The position numbers were made by a program, and so were the translations under genes. This document shows positions 55,850-64,000 of a DNA stretch of 64,000 nt, in pieces; the first letter of the stretch is position 1, and each line of letters opens with the position of its first letter. The notes beneath the pieces were generated by a model. The model was not told the origin of the DNA. It saw only the letters and a program-made list of their open reading frames with translations, and did not search any database. This DNA comes from Oscillospiraceae bacterium (GTDB lineage: Bacteria > Bacillota > Clostridia > Oscillospirales > Acutalibacteraceae), in assembly GCA_003514385.1 (NCBI GenBank), contig DOQR01000006.1:204845-268844 (forward strand). The letters are read 5' to 3'.

Positions 55850-57207
55850 TATCTGAGCCCTCCAAAGAGATTTGATATATCGGCAGCGTTGAGATCTCCG
55901 TCGTTGATGCTGTCCGCAAAGGCGTTTGCCGCAGCCTGAACGAGAGCCGACGAGAATTCATCGCTGAAGTTTTCGATTGAAAAAGCGGTCTTTTCGCCGT
56001 TTTCCATGTTCTTGACGAGGACTTCGCCCTTGGCGATATCGTCGTCGCCGATAACGCAGGTGAAGCGCGCGCCCAGTTTGTCGGCGTATTTCATCTGAGC
56101 CTTGACCGAGCGTCCCGCGACGTCAAACTGCGCGCTGACCCCGTCAGAGCGGAGATCCGTGCAGAGCTTCGCCGCAACGAGCGAAGCGGCGTCGCCGATT
56201 GAGCCGATATAGATATCGCACTTCTGGTCGCCGGGCAGCTCAATGCCCTGAGCCTCGATAACGCTGAGCAGGCGCTCGAGTCCCATTGCGAAGCCGAGCG
56301 ACGGGGTGTGCTGACCGCCGAGCTCTTCAATGAGTCCGTCATAGCGTCCGCCGCCGCCGCAGACAAGTCCGTCGGTCTTGTCGTTGTGCGAGACGAATTC
56401 GAAAACGGTCTTTGTATAGTAATCAAGTCCGCGCACGATGTGCGGGTTGACAACATAATCTATCATCAGCGCGTCAAGATAGCTCTTGACCTTCTCGAAA
56501 TGCTCGCGGCACTCGTCGCAGAGATAGTCGAGCATGACGGGCGCGCCCTCGGCTATCTTCGAGCAGACGGGGCTCTTGCAGTCGAGAATACGCATGGGGT
56601 TGCGCTCGAGCCTGTCGAGGCAGGTGCCGCACAGCTCGTCTTTATACTGCTCAAAATATGCCTTGAGCGCCTTGTGATACTCGGCGCGGCAGGTCGGGCA
56701 GCCGATCGAGTTTATCTCGAGCGTCAAGTCTTCGATTCCGAGGAAAGCGAAGATTTCGGCGGCGAGGGAGATTATCTCGGCATCGGCGGCGGGAGCCGGG
56801 GTGCCAAAAACTTCAACGCCGAACTGGTGGAACTCCCTGTATCTGCCGGACTGCGGCTTCTCGTAGCGATAGCACGAGGTTATATAGCAGGTCTTCTGCG
56901 GCAGGGGCTCGTTGAAAAGTCCGTGCTCCAAGAATGCGCGCGCAGCACCCGCAGTGCCCTCGGGTCGGAGCGTTATAGAACGTCCGCCCTTGTCGAGAAA
57001 AGTGTACATCTCCTTCTGCACGACATCGGTGGTGTCGCCGACGCCGCGGGCAAACAGCTCCGTATGCTCGAACACGGGAGTCCGGATCTCCTTGAAGCCG
57101 AAACGCGAGGCTATATCGAGCAGGGTATTTTCAAGAAAGCGGTTTTTATAGCTCGCCGCGGGCAGCACATCCTGAGTGCCCTTGACAGCTTTCGTAAAAA
57201 GAGCCAT
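55849..57207 (-). CDS. hisS: Histidyl-tRNA synthetase
   Basis: A 452-residue class IIa synthetase. 'VKGTQDVLP' and 'FGFKEIRTPVFEHTELFARG' in two blocks form the start, 'LRPEGTAGAARAFLEHG' and 'CYRYEKPQSGRYREFHQFG' are motif 2, and 'GGRYDGLIEELGG' with 'SLGFAMGLERLL' is motif 3. The histidine-specific block 'VRGLDYYTKTVFEF' is intact. The C-terminal anticodon domain ends 'FGGLR'. The length is a little above the usual 420-430, with a ~25-residue C-terminal tail. Shares its transcript with aspS (1-nt overlap). GGAAGGAA precedes the ATG. No T-box was found upstream. Confidence 0.95.
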   Translation of the reverse strand: MALFTKAVKGTQDVLPAASYKNRFLENTLLDIASRFGFKEIRTPVFEHTELFARGVGDTTDVVQKEMYTFLDKGGRSITLRPEGTAGAARAFLEHGLFNEPLPQKTCYITSCYRYEKPQSGRYREFHQFGVEVFGTPAPAADAEIISLAAEIFAFLGIEDLTLEINSIGCPTCRAEYHKALKAYFEQYKDELCGTCLDRLERNPMRILDCKSPVCSKIAEGAPVMLDYLCDECREHFEKVKSYLDALMIDYVVNPHIVRGLDYYTKTVFEFVSHNDKTDGLVCGGGGRYDGLIEELGGQHTPSLGFAMGLERLLSVIEAQGIELPGDQKCDIYIGSIGDAASLVAAKLCTDLRSDGVSAQFDVAGRSVKAQMKYADKLGARFTCVIGDDDIAKGEVLVKNMENGEKTAFSIENFSDEFSSALVQAAANAFADSINDGDLNAADISNLFGGLR

Positions 57208-57235
57208 GTTTTCGTTCCTTCCATAAAAACATTAA

Positions 57236-57307
57236 ATCCCGCCGTTGGCGGGATGAGCGAAAAAGCTCCGGAAAAATCCGCCCGGCGGGAAATACCGCCG
57301 GGGCGGG
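57236..57307 (-). terminator. Tandem terminators between mgsA and hisS
   Basis: Read leftward, a GC-rich stem CCGCCCCGGCGG / CCGCCGGGCGG (57307-57278) is followed by ATTTTTCC. A second perfect stem ATCCCGCC / GGCGGGAT with a 3-nt loop (57254-57236) is followed by TTAATGTTTTT just ahead of hisS. The second may control hisS as a leader terminator. Confidence 0.75.
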
Positions 57308-57314
57308 TCAAAGC

Positions 57315-57716
57315 TTATTTCGGGTTGACTATATCGCGCCAATCAAGGTCGCCGCGTGCAAGGCTGTGAATAAGAGCCTCGGCGGTGGCTATATTGGTGG
57401 CAACGGGGATGTTGTGCACGTCGCAGAGTCTGAGAAGATTTGCTTCGTTGGGCTCGTGCGGCTTGGGTGTGAGCGGATCTCTGAACATGAGCAGAAGATC
57501 GATCTCGTTGCAGGCTATTCTGGAAGCTATCTGCTGGTCGCCGCCCTGACTTCCGCTGAGGAAGCGCTGGATCTCAAGTCCCGTTGCCTCGGATACGAGC
57601 TTGCCCGTAGTGCCGGTCGCGCACAGGGAATGGCGGCTCAGGATACCGCAATAAGCTATACAGAACTGGGTCATAAGTTCTTTTTTTGAGTCGTGAGCCA
57701 TGAGAGCGATGTTCAT
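57315..57716 (-). CDS. mgsA: Methylglyoxal synthase
   Basis: A 133-residue enzyme that converts dihydroxyacetone phosphate to methylglyoxal and phosphate, a bypass of lower glycolysis when phosphate is short. '[13 protein letters not shown]', '[16 protein letters not shown]', the catalytic '[14 protein letters not shown]' with the key Asp, and '[14 protein letters not shown]' plus '[12 protein letters not shown]' are all conserved. The usual 'H-x-P-D' is 'HEPN' here. GGGGGAT lies before the ATG. It has its own promoter and two terminators behind it. Confidence 0.94.
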   Translation of the reverse strand: MNIALMAHDSKKELMTQFCIAYCGILSRHSLCATGTTGKLVSEATGLEIQRFLSGSQGGDQQIASRIACNEIDLLLMFRDPLTPKPHEPNEANLLRLCDVHNIPVATNIATAEALIHSLARGDLDWRDIVNPK

Positions 57717-57763
57717 TGTGTATCCCCCTTTTCCGAGTTGTTGACTTCGCTGGTCATGTTAAT

Positions 57764-57792
57764 ATCATATCAGAGAAACCGGGTTATGACAA
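57764..57792 (-). promoter_or_regulatory. Promoter of mgsA
   Basis: Read leftward: -35 TTGTCA (57792-57787), 17-nt spacer, -10 TATGAT (57769-57764). Confidence 0.7.
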
Positions 57793-57838
57793 GAGTTATT
57801 TGTAACTTCTTACAAAATTTTAATAAAAACCCGACCGA

Positions 57839-60352
57839 TTATTCCTCTGTTTCGGAATTTTCGCTGTCTTCGGCAGGTGACACTTCCTCAGCCGCGGCTT
57901 CTTCCGGCTTTTCCTGATCTTCCTCGCTCGGAGTGCAGGCGACGGTAACCAACTGCTCGCCCTCGGACACACGCATGACTCTGACGCCCTTGGAGGGTCT
58001 TGCAAATGTGCTTATCTGTGAGACGGGGATGCGGATTATAATGCCGTCGGACGAGATAAAGATGACATCCTCGCTCTCGTCAACGACCGCTATTGCGGCA
58101 ACGTCGCCGTAGGTCTCGGTGCGGTAGTTTATCGTGCCCTTGCCGCCTCTCGACTGGAGTCTGTAGTCGGAGGGCTCGCTGCGTCTGCCGTAGCCGGTGG
58201 TGCTGACGGTGAGGACAGCCTTTGCATCGTCGAGCACTTCCATGCCGACGACCTCGTCGCCCTCGCGCAGCTCAATCGCCTTGACGCCGCGCGCCGTTCT
58301 GCCGAGCGGTCTCGCGTCGTTTTCATTGAAGCGGATGCCCATGCCCTTGCGCGTGGCTATGAGCAGGTCGTCGTTGCCGGAGGTCAGGCGCACCCATGCG
58401 AGCTCGTCGTCATCGTCGAGATTTATCGCGATAACACCGTTCTTGCGGACGTTGCGGTAAGCGTCGAGGCTCGTGCGCTTGATAATACCCTTGCGCGTGA
58501 CCATGCAGAGGAACGCGTCGGGGTCATATTCGGGCACTCTTATCATCGCCGACACCTTTTCGCCCGCTTCAAGGGGCAGAAGGTTGACTATATTCATGCC
58601 CTTGCTGTTTCTCGAGCCCTCGGGCACTTCATAGCCCTTGAGACGGTAAGTTCTGCCGCGGGTGGTGAAGAACATGACGTAATCGTGGGTCGAGCAGGTG
58701 AACATGGTCTTTGCCACGTCCTCCTCGCGCCTTGTCATGCCCTTGACGCCTCTGCCGCCGCGGTGCTGGATCGTGTATGCGTCGGCGGGGATACGCTTGA
58801 TATAGCCGAGATTCGTCATGGTGAACACGCAGGTCTCCTCGGGGATAAGATCCTCGATATCGACCTCGCCGCTGACATTTTCAATGACGGTGCGGCGGTC
58901 GTCGCCGAACTTCTCGGCGATGGCGCCGGTCTCCTCGCGGACTATAGTAAGTATTCTCGACTCGTTCGAGAGAATATCTATAAAGTCGGCTATCTTCGCC
59001 TTGAGCTGAGCCATCTCGTCCTCGACCTTTATGCGCTCGAGTCCGGTCAGCTGTCCGAGTCTCATCTGGACTATCGCCTGCGCCTGAATCTCATCGAGAC
59101 CGAAGCGGTTCATGAGCGCTTCGCGTCCCTCGGGGATGCTCTTTGACGCGCGCAGAATAGCTATGACCTCGTCGATGAAATCAAGCGCCGTGAGCAAGCC
59201 CTCAAGAATATGGGCGCGCTCCTGAGCTTTTTTCAGATCGTACCTTGTGCGGCGGGTAACTATCTCGCACTGGTAGTCTATATACTGCTGGAGAATCTGC
59301 TTAAGGGTGAGTATCTTCGGCTCGCCGTTTACGAGGGCGAGCATAATCACGCCGAAGGTAGACTGGAGCTGAGTGTAGGTATAGAGCTGATTCAAAACTA
59401 CCTGCGGATTCGCGTCGCGCTTCAAGGTGATGTCGATGTGCATACCGGAGCGCGAGGAATAGTCGTGGATATCGGATATGCCCTCGATGCGCTTATCCTT
59501 GACGAGATCCGCCATGCTCTCTATGAGCTTCGCCTTGTTGACGCCGTAGGGTATTTCGGTGACAACTATCTTGTGGCGGTCGCCCTTTGTCTCGACTATC
59601 TCGGCGCGGGCGCGGACTATAATTTTGCCGCGGCCTGTGCCGTAGGCGGCGCGTATGCCCGCTCTGCCCATGATTATTCCGCGGGTCGGGAAATCGGGGC
59701 CTGGCAGATAAGTCATAAGCTCCTCGAGAGTCGCGTCGGGGTTATCTATCAGGCAGTTCATGGCGGCTACGACCTCGCGCAGATTGTGCGGAGGGATATT
59801 TGTCGCCATACCGACCGCTATGCCTACAGAGCCATTTACAAGCAGATTCGGATATCTCGACGGAAGCACCGTGGGCTCCTTGAGTCGGTCGTCGTAGTTC
59901 GGGATAAAATCGACCGTGTCCTTGTCGATATCCGTCAGCATTTCGAGAGAGAGCTTTTTGAGCTTTGACTCGGTGTAACGGTAGGCGGCGGGCGGGTCGC
60001 CGTCGACGGAACCGAAGTTGCCGTGGCCGTCAACGAGCGTATATCTCATGGAGAAGTCCTGCGCCAAACGCACCATGGCGTCATAGACGGAGGCGTCGCC
60101 GTGAGGATGGTAACGGCCGAGCACCGAACCGACCGTGTCCGCGCATTTGCGGTACGGCTTGTCGGGATAGAGGCCGTTTTCGTACATGGTGTAAAGTATG
60201 CGTCTGTGGACGGGCTTCAGACCGTCGCGCACATCGGGCAGAGCACGCGAGGTGATGACCGACATGGAGTAATCCAGAAAGGATTTGCGCACTTCTCTAT
60301 TGATCTCGACATTGATTATTTTTTGTTCGTTATATGCTTCGTCAAAGCTCAC
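57839..60352 (-). CDS. gyrA: DNA gyrase subunit A
   Basis: An 837-residue type IIA topoisomerase subunit that cuts and rejoins DNA while gyrase adds negative supercoils. The winged-helix part has '[19 protein letters not shown]' and the catalytic Tyr126 in 'AAYRYTE'. The quinolone-binding helix reads '[14 protein letters not shown]', with Ala87 at the position of E. coli Ser83 and Asp91 at that of Asp87. The six-bladed C-terminal propeller has the GyrA box 'QHRGGRG', as needed for supercoiling. The acidic tail is rich in Glu. Start is GTG at 60352 with AAAGGAG 9 nt upstream. Follows gyrB after 19 nt. Confidence 0.97.
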   Translation of the reverse strand: MSFDEAYNEQKIINVEINREVRKSFLDYSMSVITSRALPDVRDGLKPVHRRILYTMYENGLYPDKPYRKCADTVGSVLGRYHPHGDASVYDAMVRLAQDFSMRYTLVDGHGNFGSVDGDPPAAYRYTESKLKKLSLEMLTDIDKDTVDFIPNYDDRLKEPTVLPSRYPNLLVNGSVGIAVGMATNIPPHNLREVVAAMNCLIDNPDATLEELMTYLPGPDFPTRGIIMGRAGIRAAYGTGRGKIIVRARAEIVETKGDRHKIVVTEIPYGVNKAKLIESMADLVKDKRIEGISDIHDYSSRSGMHIDITLKRDANPQVVLNQLYTYTQLQSTFGVIMLALVNGEPKILTLKQILQQYIDYQCEIVTRRTRYDLKKAQERAHILEGLLTALDFIDEVIAILRASKSIPEGREALMNRFGLDEIQAQAIVQMRLGQLTGLERIKVEDEMAQLKAKIADFIDILSNESRILTIVREETGAIAEKFGDDRRTVIENVSGEVDIEDLIPEETCVFTMTNLGYIKRIPADAYTIQHRGGRGVKGMTRREEDVAKTMFTCSTHDYVMFFTTRGRTYRLKGYEVPEGSRNSKGMNIVNLLPLEAGEKVSAMIRVPEYDPDAFLCMVTRKGIIKRTSLDAYRNVRKNGVIAINLDDDDELAWVRLTSGNDDLLIATRKGMGIRFNENDARPLGRTARGVKAIELREGDEVVGMEVLDDAKAVLTVSTTGYGRRSEPSDYRLQSRGGKGTINYRTETYGDVAAIAVVDESEDVIFISSDGIIIRIPVSQISTFARPSKGVRVMRVSEGEQLVTVACTPSEEDQEKPEEAAAEEVSPAEDSENSETEE

Positions 60353-60371
60353 AGAGATCTACTCCTTTCCG

Positions 60372-62429
<2,058 letters not shown>

Positions 62430-62433
62430 CTAA

Positions 62434-63309
62434 TCACTGATTTGCCAGGGTGGAGAACATATTCTTTTTCTTCTTTTTCTTTTTGGGCTTGTACTTCGGC
62501 GGATTTTCGAGCCTCATTCTCGCGCTCTTGGACTTCGCGAGATACTTGTTGACCTGGACAACGGGAGAGATCATGTCCGCGCTCATGTAGTCGACGCAGT
62601 TTGCGAGCAGATCCTGATCGTTGTTGAGCTCGCCGAGGACGGTGACGGCTATGATGCTCTGAATCTCGTTCGTGCCGTCGTCATAAATCTCGTTGAGGAG
62701 ATTGAAGAGCTTCCTCATCTTCTGCGGGTCGTTCTCTTTTATGACCTTGATAACCACGGGAGCAGCGTGATTCTTGAAGAAATCCTCGGGCAGGAACTCG
62801 CCGTAGGTCTCAATATTCTTTCTGTATTCGTCGCGCAGCTCGGGATAGATAACACTCAGGCGGTTTGCGAATGTGTTCGCGTCATAGCACGCCTCGCCGC
62901 TCTTTGCCGCAGCTTTCGATACGGGGGTGGGGAGCTTCACTTTCTTTTTATCGACTGTGCCGTTCTTGCCGAAGCTTTCTTCGATAAGCTCGGCATACTC
63001 GTCCGAGATAAACTTGATGTCCTTGTCGTCGGCGGTCTCAACATCGAGCAGAGAGTGAGCGATCTTCGCGAAATCCGTCTCGTTTGCACCCTCTTTCTGC
63101 GCCCAGAGCAGGGCTATTTTGTTGTCGTAGTGCTCGATACGCAGAGCCTTGTTGTCGCCGGAAAAATCCATAACGGCGCGTCCGCTCGTGACGGAGACGG
63201 GGATACCGTCGGAGATATCTGCGGGAGTGGTGATTCTGAAGCCACACTTCGTGAGGGTCGGCTCGAGGTTCTTGTAGATGTCGTTCATCGCTATACGGAT
63301 ATCGATCAT
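62434..63309 (-). CDS. Conserved-looking protein of unknown function upstream of gyrB
   Basis: A 291-residue soluble protein that I do not recognise. The first ~95 residues look like a small alpha/beta domain ('GFRITTPADISDGIPVSVTS', 'ALRIEHYDNKIALLWAQ'). A linker follows ('VKLPTPVSKAAAKSGE'), then a mainly helical domain ('TFANRLSVIYPELRDEYRKN' to 'LLANCVDYMSADMISPVVQV'). The C-terminus is very basic ('YKPKKKKKKKNMFS'), suggesting nucleic acid or membrane contact. AAGGAGA lies 6 nt before the ATG. First gene of the gyrBA operon, so a chromosome-related role is a reasonable guess only. Confidence 0.75.
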   Translation of the reverse strand: MIDIRIAMNDIYKNLEPTLTKCGFRITTPADISDGIPVSVTSGRAVMDFSGDNKALRIEHYDNKIALLWAQKEGANETDFAKIAHSLLDVETADDKDIKFISDEYAELIEESFGKNGTVDKKKVKLPTPVSKAAAKSGEACYDANTFANRLSVIYPELRDEYRKNIETYGEFLPEDFFKNHAAPVVIKVIKENDPQKMRKLFNLLNEIYDDGTNEIQSIIAVTVLGELNNDQDLLANCVDYMSADMISPVVQVNKYLAKSKSARMRLENPPKYKPKKKKKKKNMFSTLANQ

Positions 63310-63328
63310 AACTGTTCTCCTTAAAAAA

Positions 63329-63344
63329 TACTCTGCACAGAGTA
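63329..63344. promoter_or_regulatory. Palindrome TACTCTG-CA-CAGAGTA (gene-proximal copy)
   Basis: A 7-nt perfect inverted repeat within a 22-nt sequence (63328-63349) repeated exactly at 63552-63573. It lies 19 nt before the ATG of the gyrB-upstream gene. Candidate repressor site or duplicated border of the inserted element. Confidence 0.55.
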
Positions 63345-63375
63345 TATATCAGTCTGCCGAAAAAGTCTGCCGTTG

Positions 63376-63518
63376 CTCGGGGTCTCAAGGCTCCCCTGTG
63401 TAAGGGGAGCTGTCACGGCGAAGCCGTGGCTGAGGGGTTGTTGTAATGAAAGTTCAAAACAATCCCTCCGGCGCTCCGCGCCACCTCCCTTTGCACAAGG
63501 GAGGCTTTGATTCCCGAG
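63376..63518. mobile_element. Inverted-repeat element in the gyrase operon leader
   Basis: A 143-nt unit made of two homologous halves facing each other: GGCTCCCCTGTGTAAGGGGAG...GCTGAGGGGTTGT, and read from the other side GCCTCCCTTGTGCAAAGGGAG...CGGAGGGATTGT. Outer ends are CTCGGG and CCCGAG. Each half folds on itself. No coding capacity. A diverged single half is present at 29276-29328. It looks like a MITE or paired palindromic repeat. Confidence 0.68.
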
Positions 63519-63552
63519 AAACCAAAAACAGGTTTACCGACAAGCTGTTATA

Positions 63553-63568
63553 TACTCTGCACAGAGTA
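63553..63568. promoter_or_regulatory. Palindrome TACTCTG-CA-CAGAGTA (promoter-proximal copy)
   Basis: Identical to the copy at 63329-63344. It begins about 14 nt downstream of the predicted leftward transcription start, a typical repressor position. Confidence 0.55.
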
Positions 63569-63588
63569 TATATTATATATACTAATAT

Positions 63589-63617
63589 AATATATCATAA
63601 TGTCGGCGCGTTTGCAA
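63589..63617 (-). promoter_or_regulatory. Promoter of the unknown gene-gyrB-gyrA operon
   Basis: Read leftward: -35 TTGCAA (63617-63612), 17-nt spacer, -10 TATATT (63594-63589). The leader to the ATG at 63309 is about 270 nt and contains the inserted element and both palindromes. Confidence 0.55.
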
Positions 63618-63640
63618 TGCTCTAACAGAAAAATACTGCG

Positions 63641-63661
63641 CCCGTTTTCAAATAAAACGGG
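63641..63661. other. Small hairpin at the DUF1934 gene promoter
   Basis: CCCGTTTT / AAAACGGG with a 5-nt loop, abutting the -35 of the rightward promoter. No T run; possible operator. Confidence 0.35.
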
Positions 63662-63691
63662 TTGACGAAAGGCGTATAACTGTGGTATTAT
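63662..63691 (+). promoter_or_regulatory. Promoter of the DUF1934 gene
   Basis: -35 TTGACG (63662-63667), 18-nt spacer, -10 TATTAT (63686-63691). Confidence 0.7.
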
Positions 63692-63752
63692 AAAAAATCA
63701 AAAGAACGAGGTTTTTCATAGCCTCAGAGCAAGAAAGAAAAGGACTTTTCCG

Positions 63753-64000
63753 ATGGAAAAAAAGGTGTTTATAAACATTGAGGACAGCCACTCCGGGCAT
63801 GACGACAGCTACTCGTCGCAGACGAGCACGCAGGGCGTTCTGCGCCTGCTCGAAAACGGTTACGAGCTCTCATATGAAGAGCCTGCCGCCGAGATGGAGG
63901 GCTGCGTGACCACCCTGCTCATCGAGGACGGCGGACTCGTCACAATGACGAGAAACGGTGCATATACTACACAGATGGTCATGGAGCGCGGCAGGCGCCA
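63753..64000 (+). CDS. DUF1934 (YwiB-like) protein, 3' end outside window
   Basis: An open frame from ATG 63753 to the window edge, 82 full codons visible. AAAAGGA lies 8 nt upstream. The sequence starts 'MEKKVFINIEDSHSG', then 'GVLRLLENGYELSYEEP', 'GCVTTLLIEDGGLVTMTRNG' and 'YTTQMVMERGR'. This is the N-terminal half of DUF1934, a calycin-like beta barrel of about 140 residues found in Firmicutes (B. subtilis YwiB), with unknown function. The 'M-x-R-x-G' strand is conserved in the family. Divergent from the gyrase operon, with the two promoters about 45 nt apart. Confidence 0.8.
   Translation, partial: MEKKVFINIEDSHSGHDDSYSSQTSTQGVLRLLENGYELSYEEPAAEMEGCVTTLLIEDGGLVTMTRNGAYTTQMVMERGRR

Noticed and set aside
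57208..57314. A T-box ahead of hisS-aspS
   Set aside because: The AAGGTGGNACCG sequence is absent; the gap holds only two GC-rich hairpins that work as terminators.

Overview
The window reads as chromosomal DNA of a Gram-positive Clostridia, probably an Oscillospirales-type gut lineage. This is inferred from family content, not from a marker gene search. The supporting signs are a T-box ahead of serS, ECF-type vitamin uptake, GatCAB tRNA amidation paired with a short archaeal-type AspRS, DUF3842, VanZ and DUF1934 proteins, lipoproteins with Firmicutes lipoboxes, a sortase-type 'PNTG' cell-wall anchor, and many intrinsic terminators with sigma-A promoters (TTGACx, 16-18 nt, TATAAT). No rRNA, tRNA, CRISPR array, phage or plasmid genes were seen.

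Layout. 1-9.5 kb: the end of a DHHW protein, a MATE exporter with a terminator in its leader, an alpha/beta hydrolase, an ECF sigma/anti-sigma pair, a tandem class II aldolase, an AI-2E family permease, homoserine dehydrogenase and a methyltransferase. 9.5-16.2 kb: a GtrA/phosphoesterase pair, T-box-controlled serS, an ECF S component behind a structured leader, DUF3842 with a four-zinc-ribbon protein, and a membrane-anchored M20 peptidase. 16.2-21.4 kb: a sialidase-like lipoprotein followed by a structured 3' RNA and a four-hairpin repeat, then acetyltransferase plus MATE, and a YkuE-like phosphoesterase. 21.7-24.9 kb: family 4 uracil-DNA glycosylase, acyl-CoA ligase, and a sugar isomerase-like TIM barrel. 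24.9-34 kb: a three-gene operon (ANT(6)-like, DUF4832, unknown protein), an XRE membrane regulator, typA-ribF, an NAD-dependent epimerase and an FMN-binding protein. 34-39.2 kb: a 1237-residue surface protein with two phosphoesterase modules, and rmuC. 39.4-47 kb: an oligopeptide-type lipoprotein, VanZ, rlmB, a very large protein that looks like a P-type ATPase stripped of its catalytic motifs, and a UDP-glucuronate 4-epimerase-like enzyme. 47.2-57.7 kb: a second alpha/beta hydrolase, a 41-residue Gln/Asn-rich microprotein, gatCAB interrupted by a small transposable element, a secreted lipase-like protein, aspS-hisS and mgsA. 57.8-64 kb: gyrA, gyrB and an unknown gene read leftward from a leader that contains a second small inverted-repeat element, then the start of a DUF1934 gene.

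Working together: the short AspRS and GatCAB suggest indirect Asn-tRNA synthesis. The unknown gene, gyrB and gyrA form one leftward operon. Two non-autonomous repeat families (a CCCTGTAACA-ended element and a GGCTCCC-type hairpin element) have entered gene borders, once supplying the gatA stop codon and once splitting the gyrase leader.

Most interesting items: the degenerate P-type ATPase with its roughly 500-residue acidic tail (42464-45694), the uncharacterised leader RNAs ahead of the MATE and ECF S genes, the structured RNA after the sialidase gene, and the repeat elements. All functions come from motif reading by eye; no database search was run.
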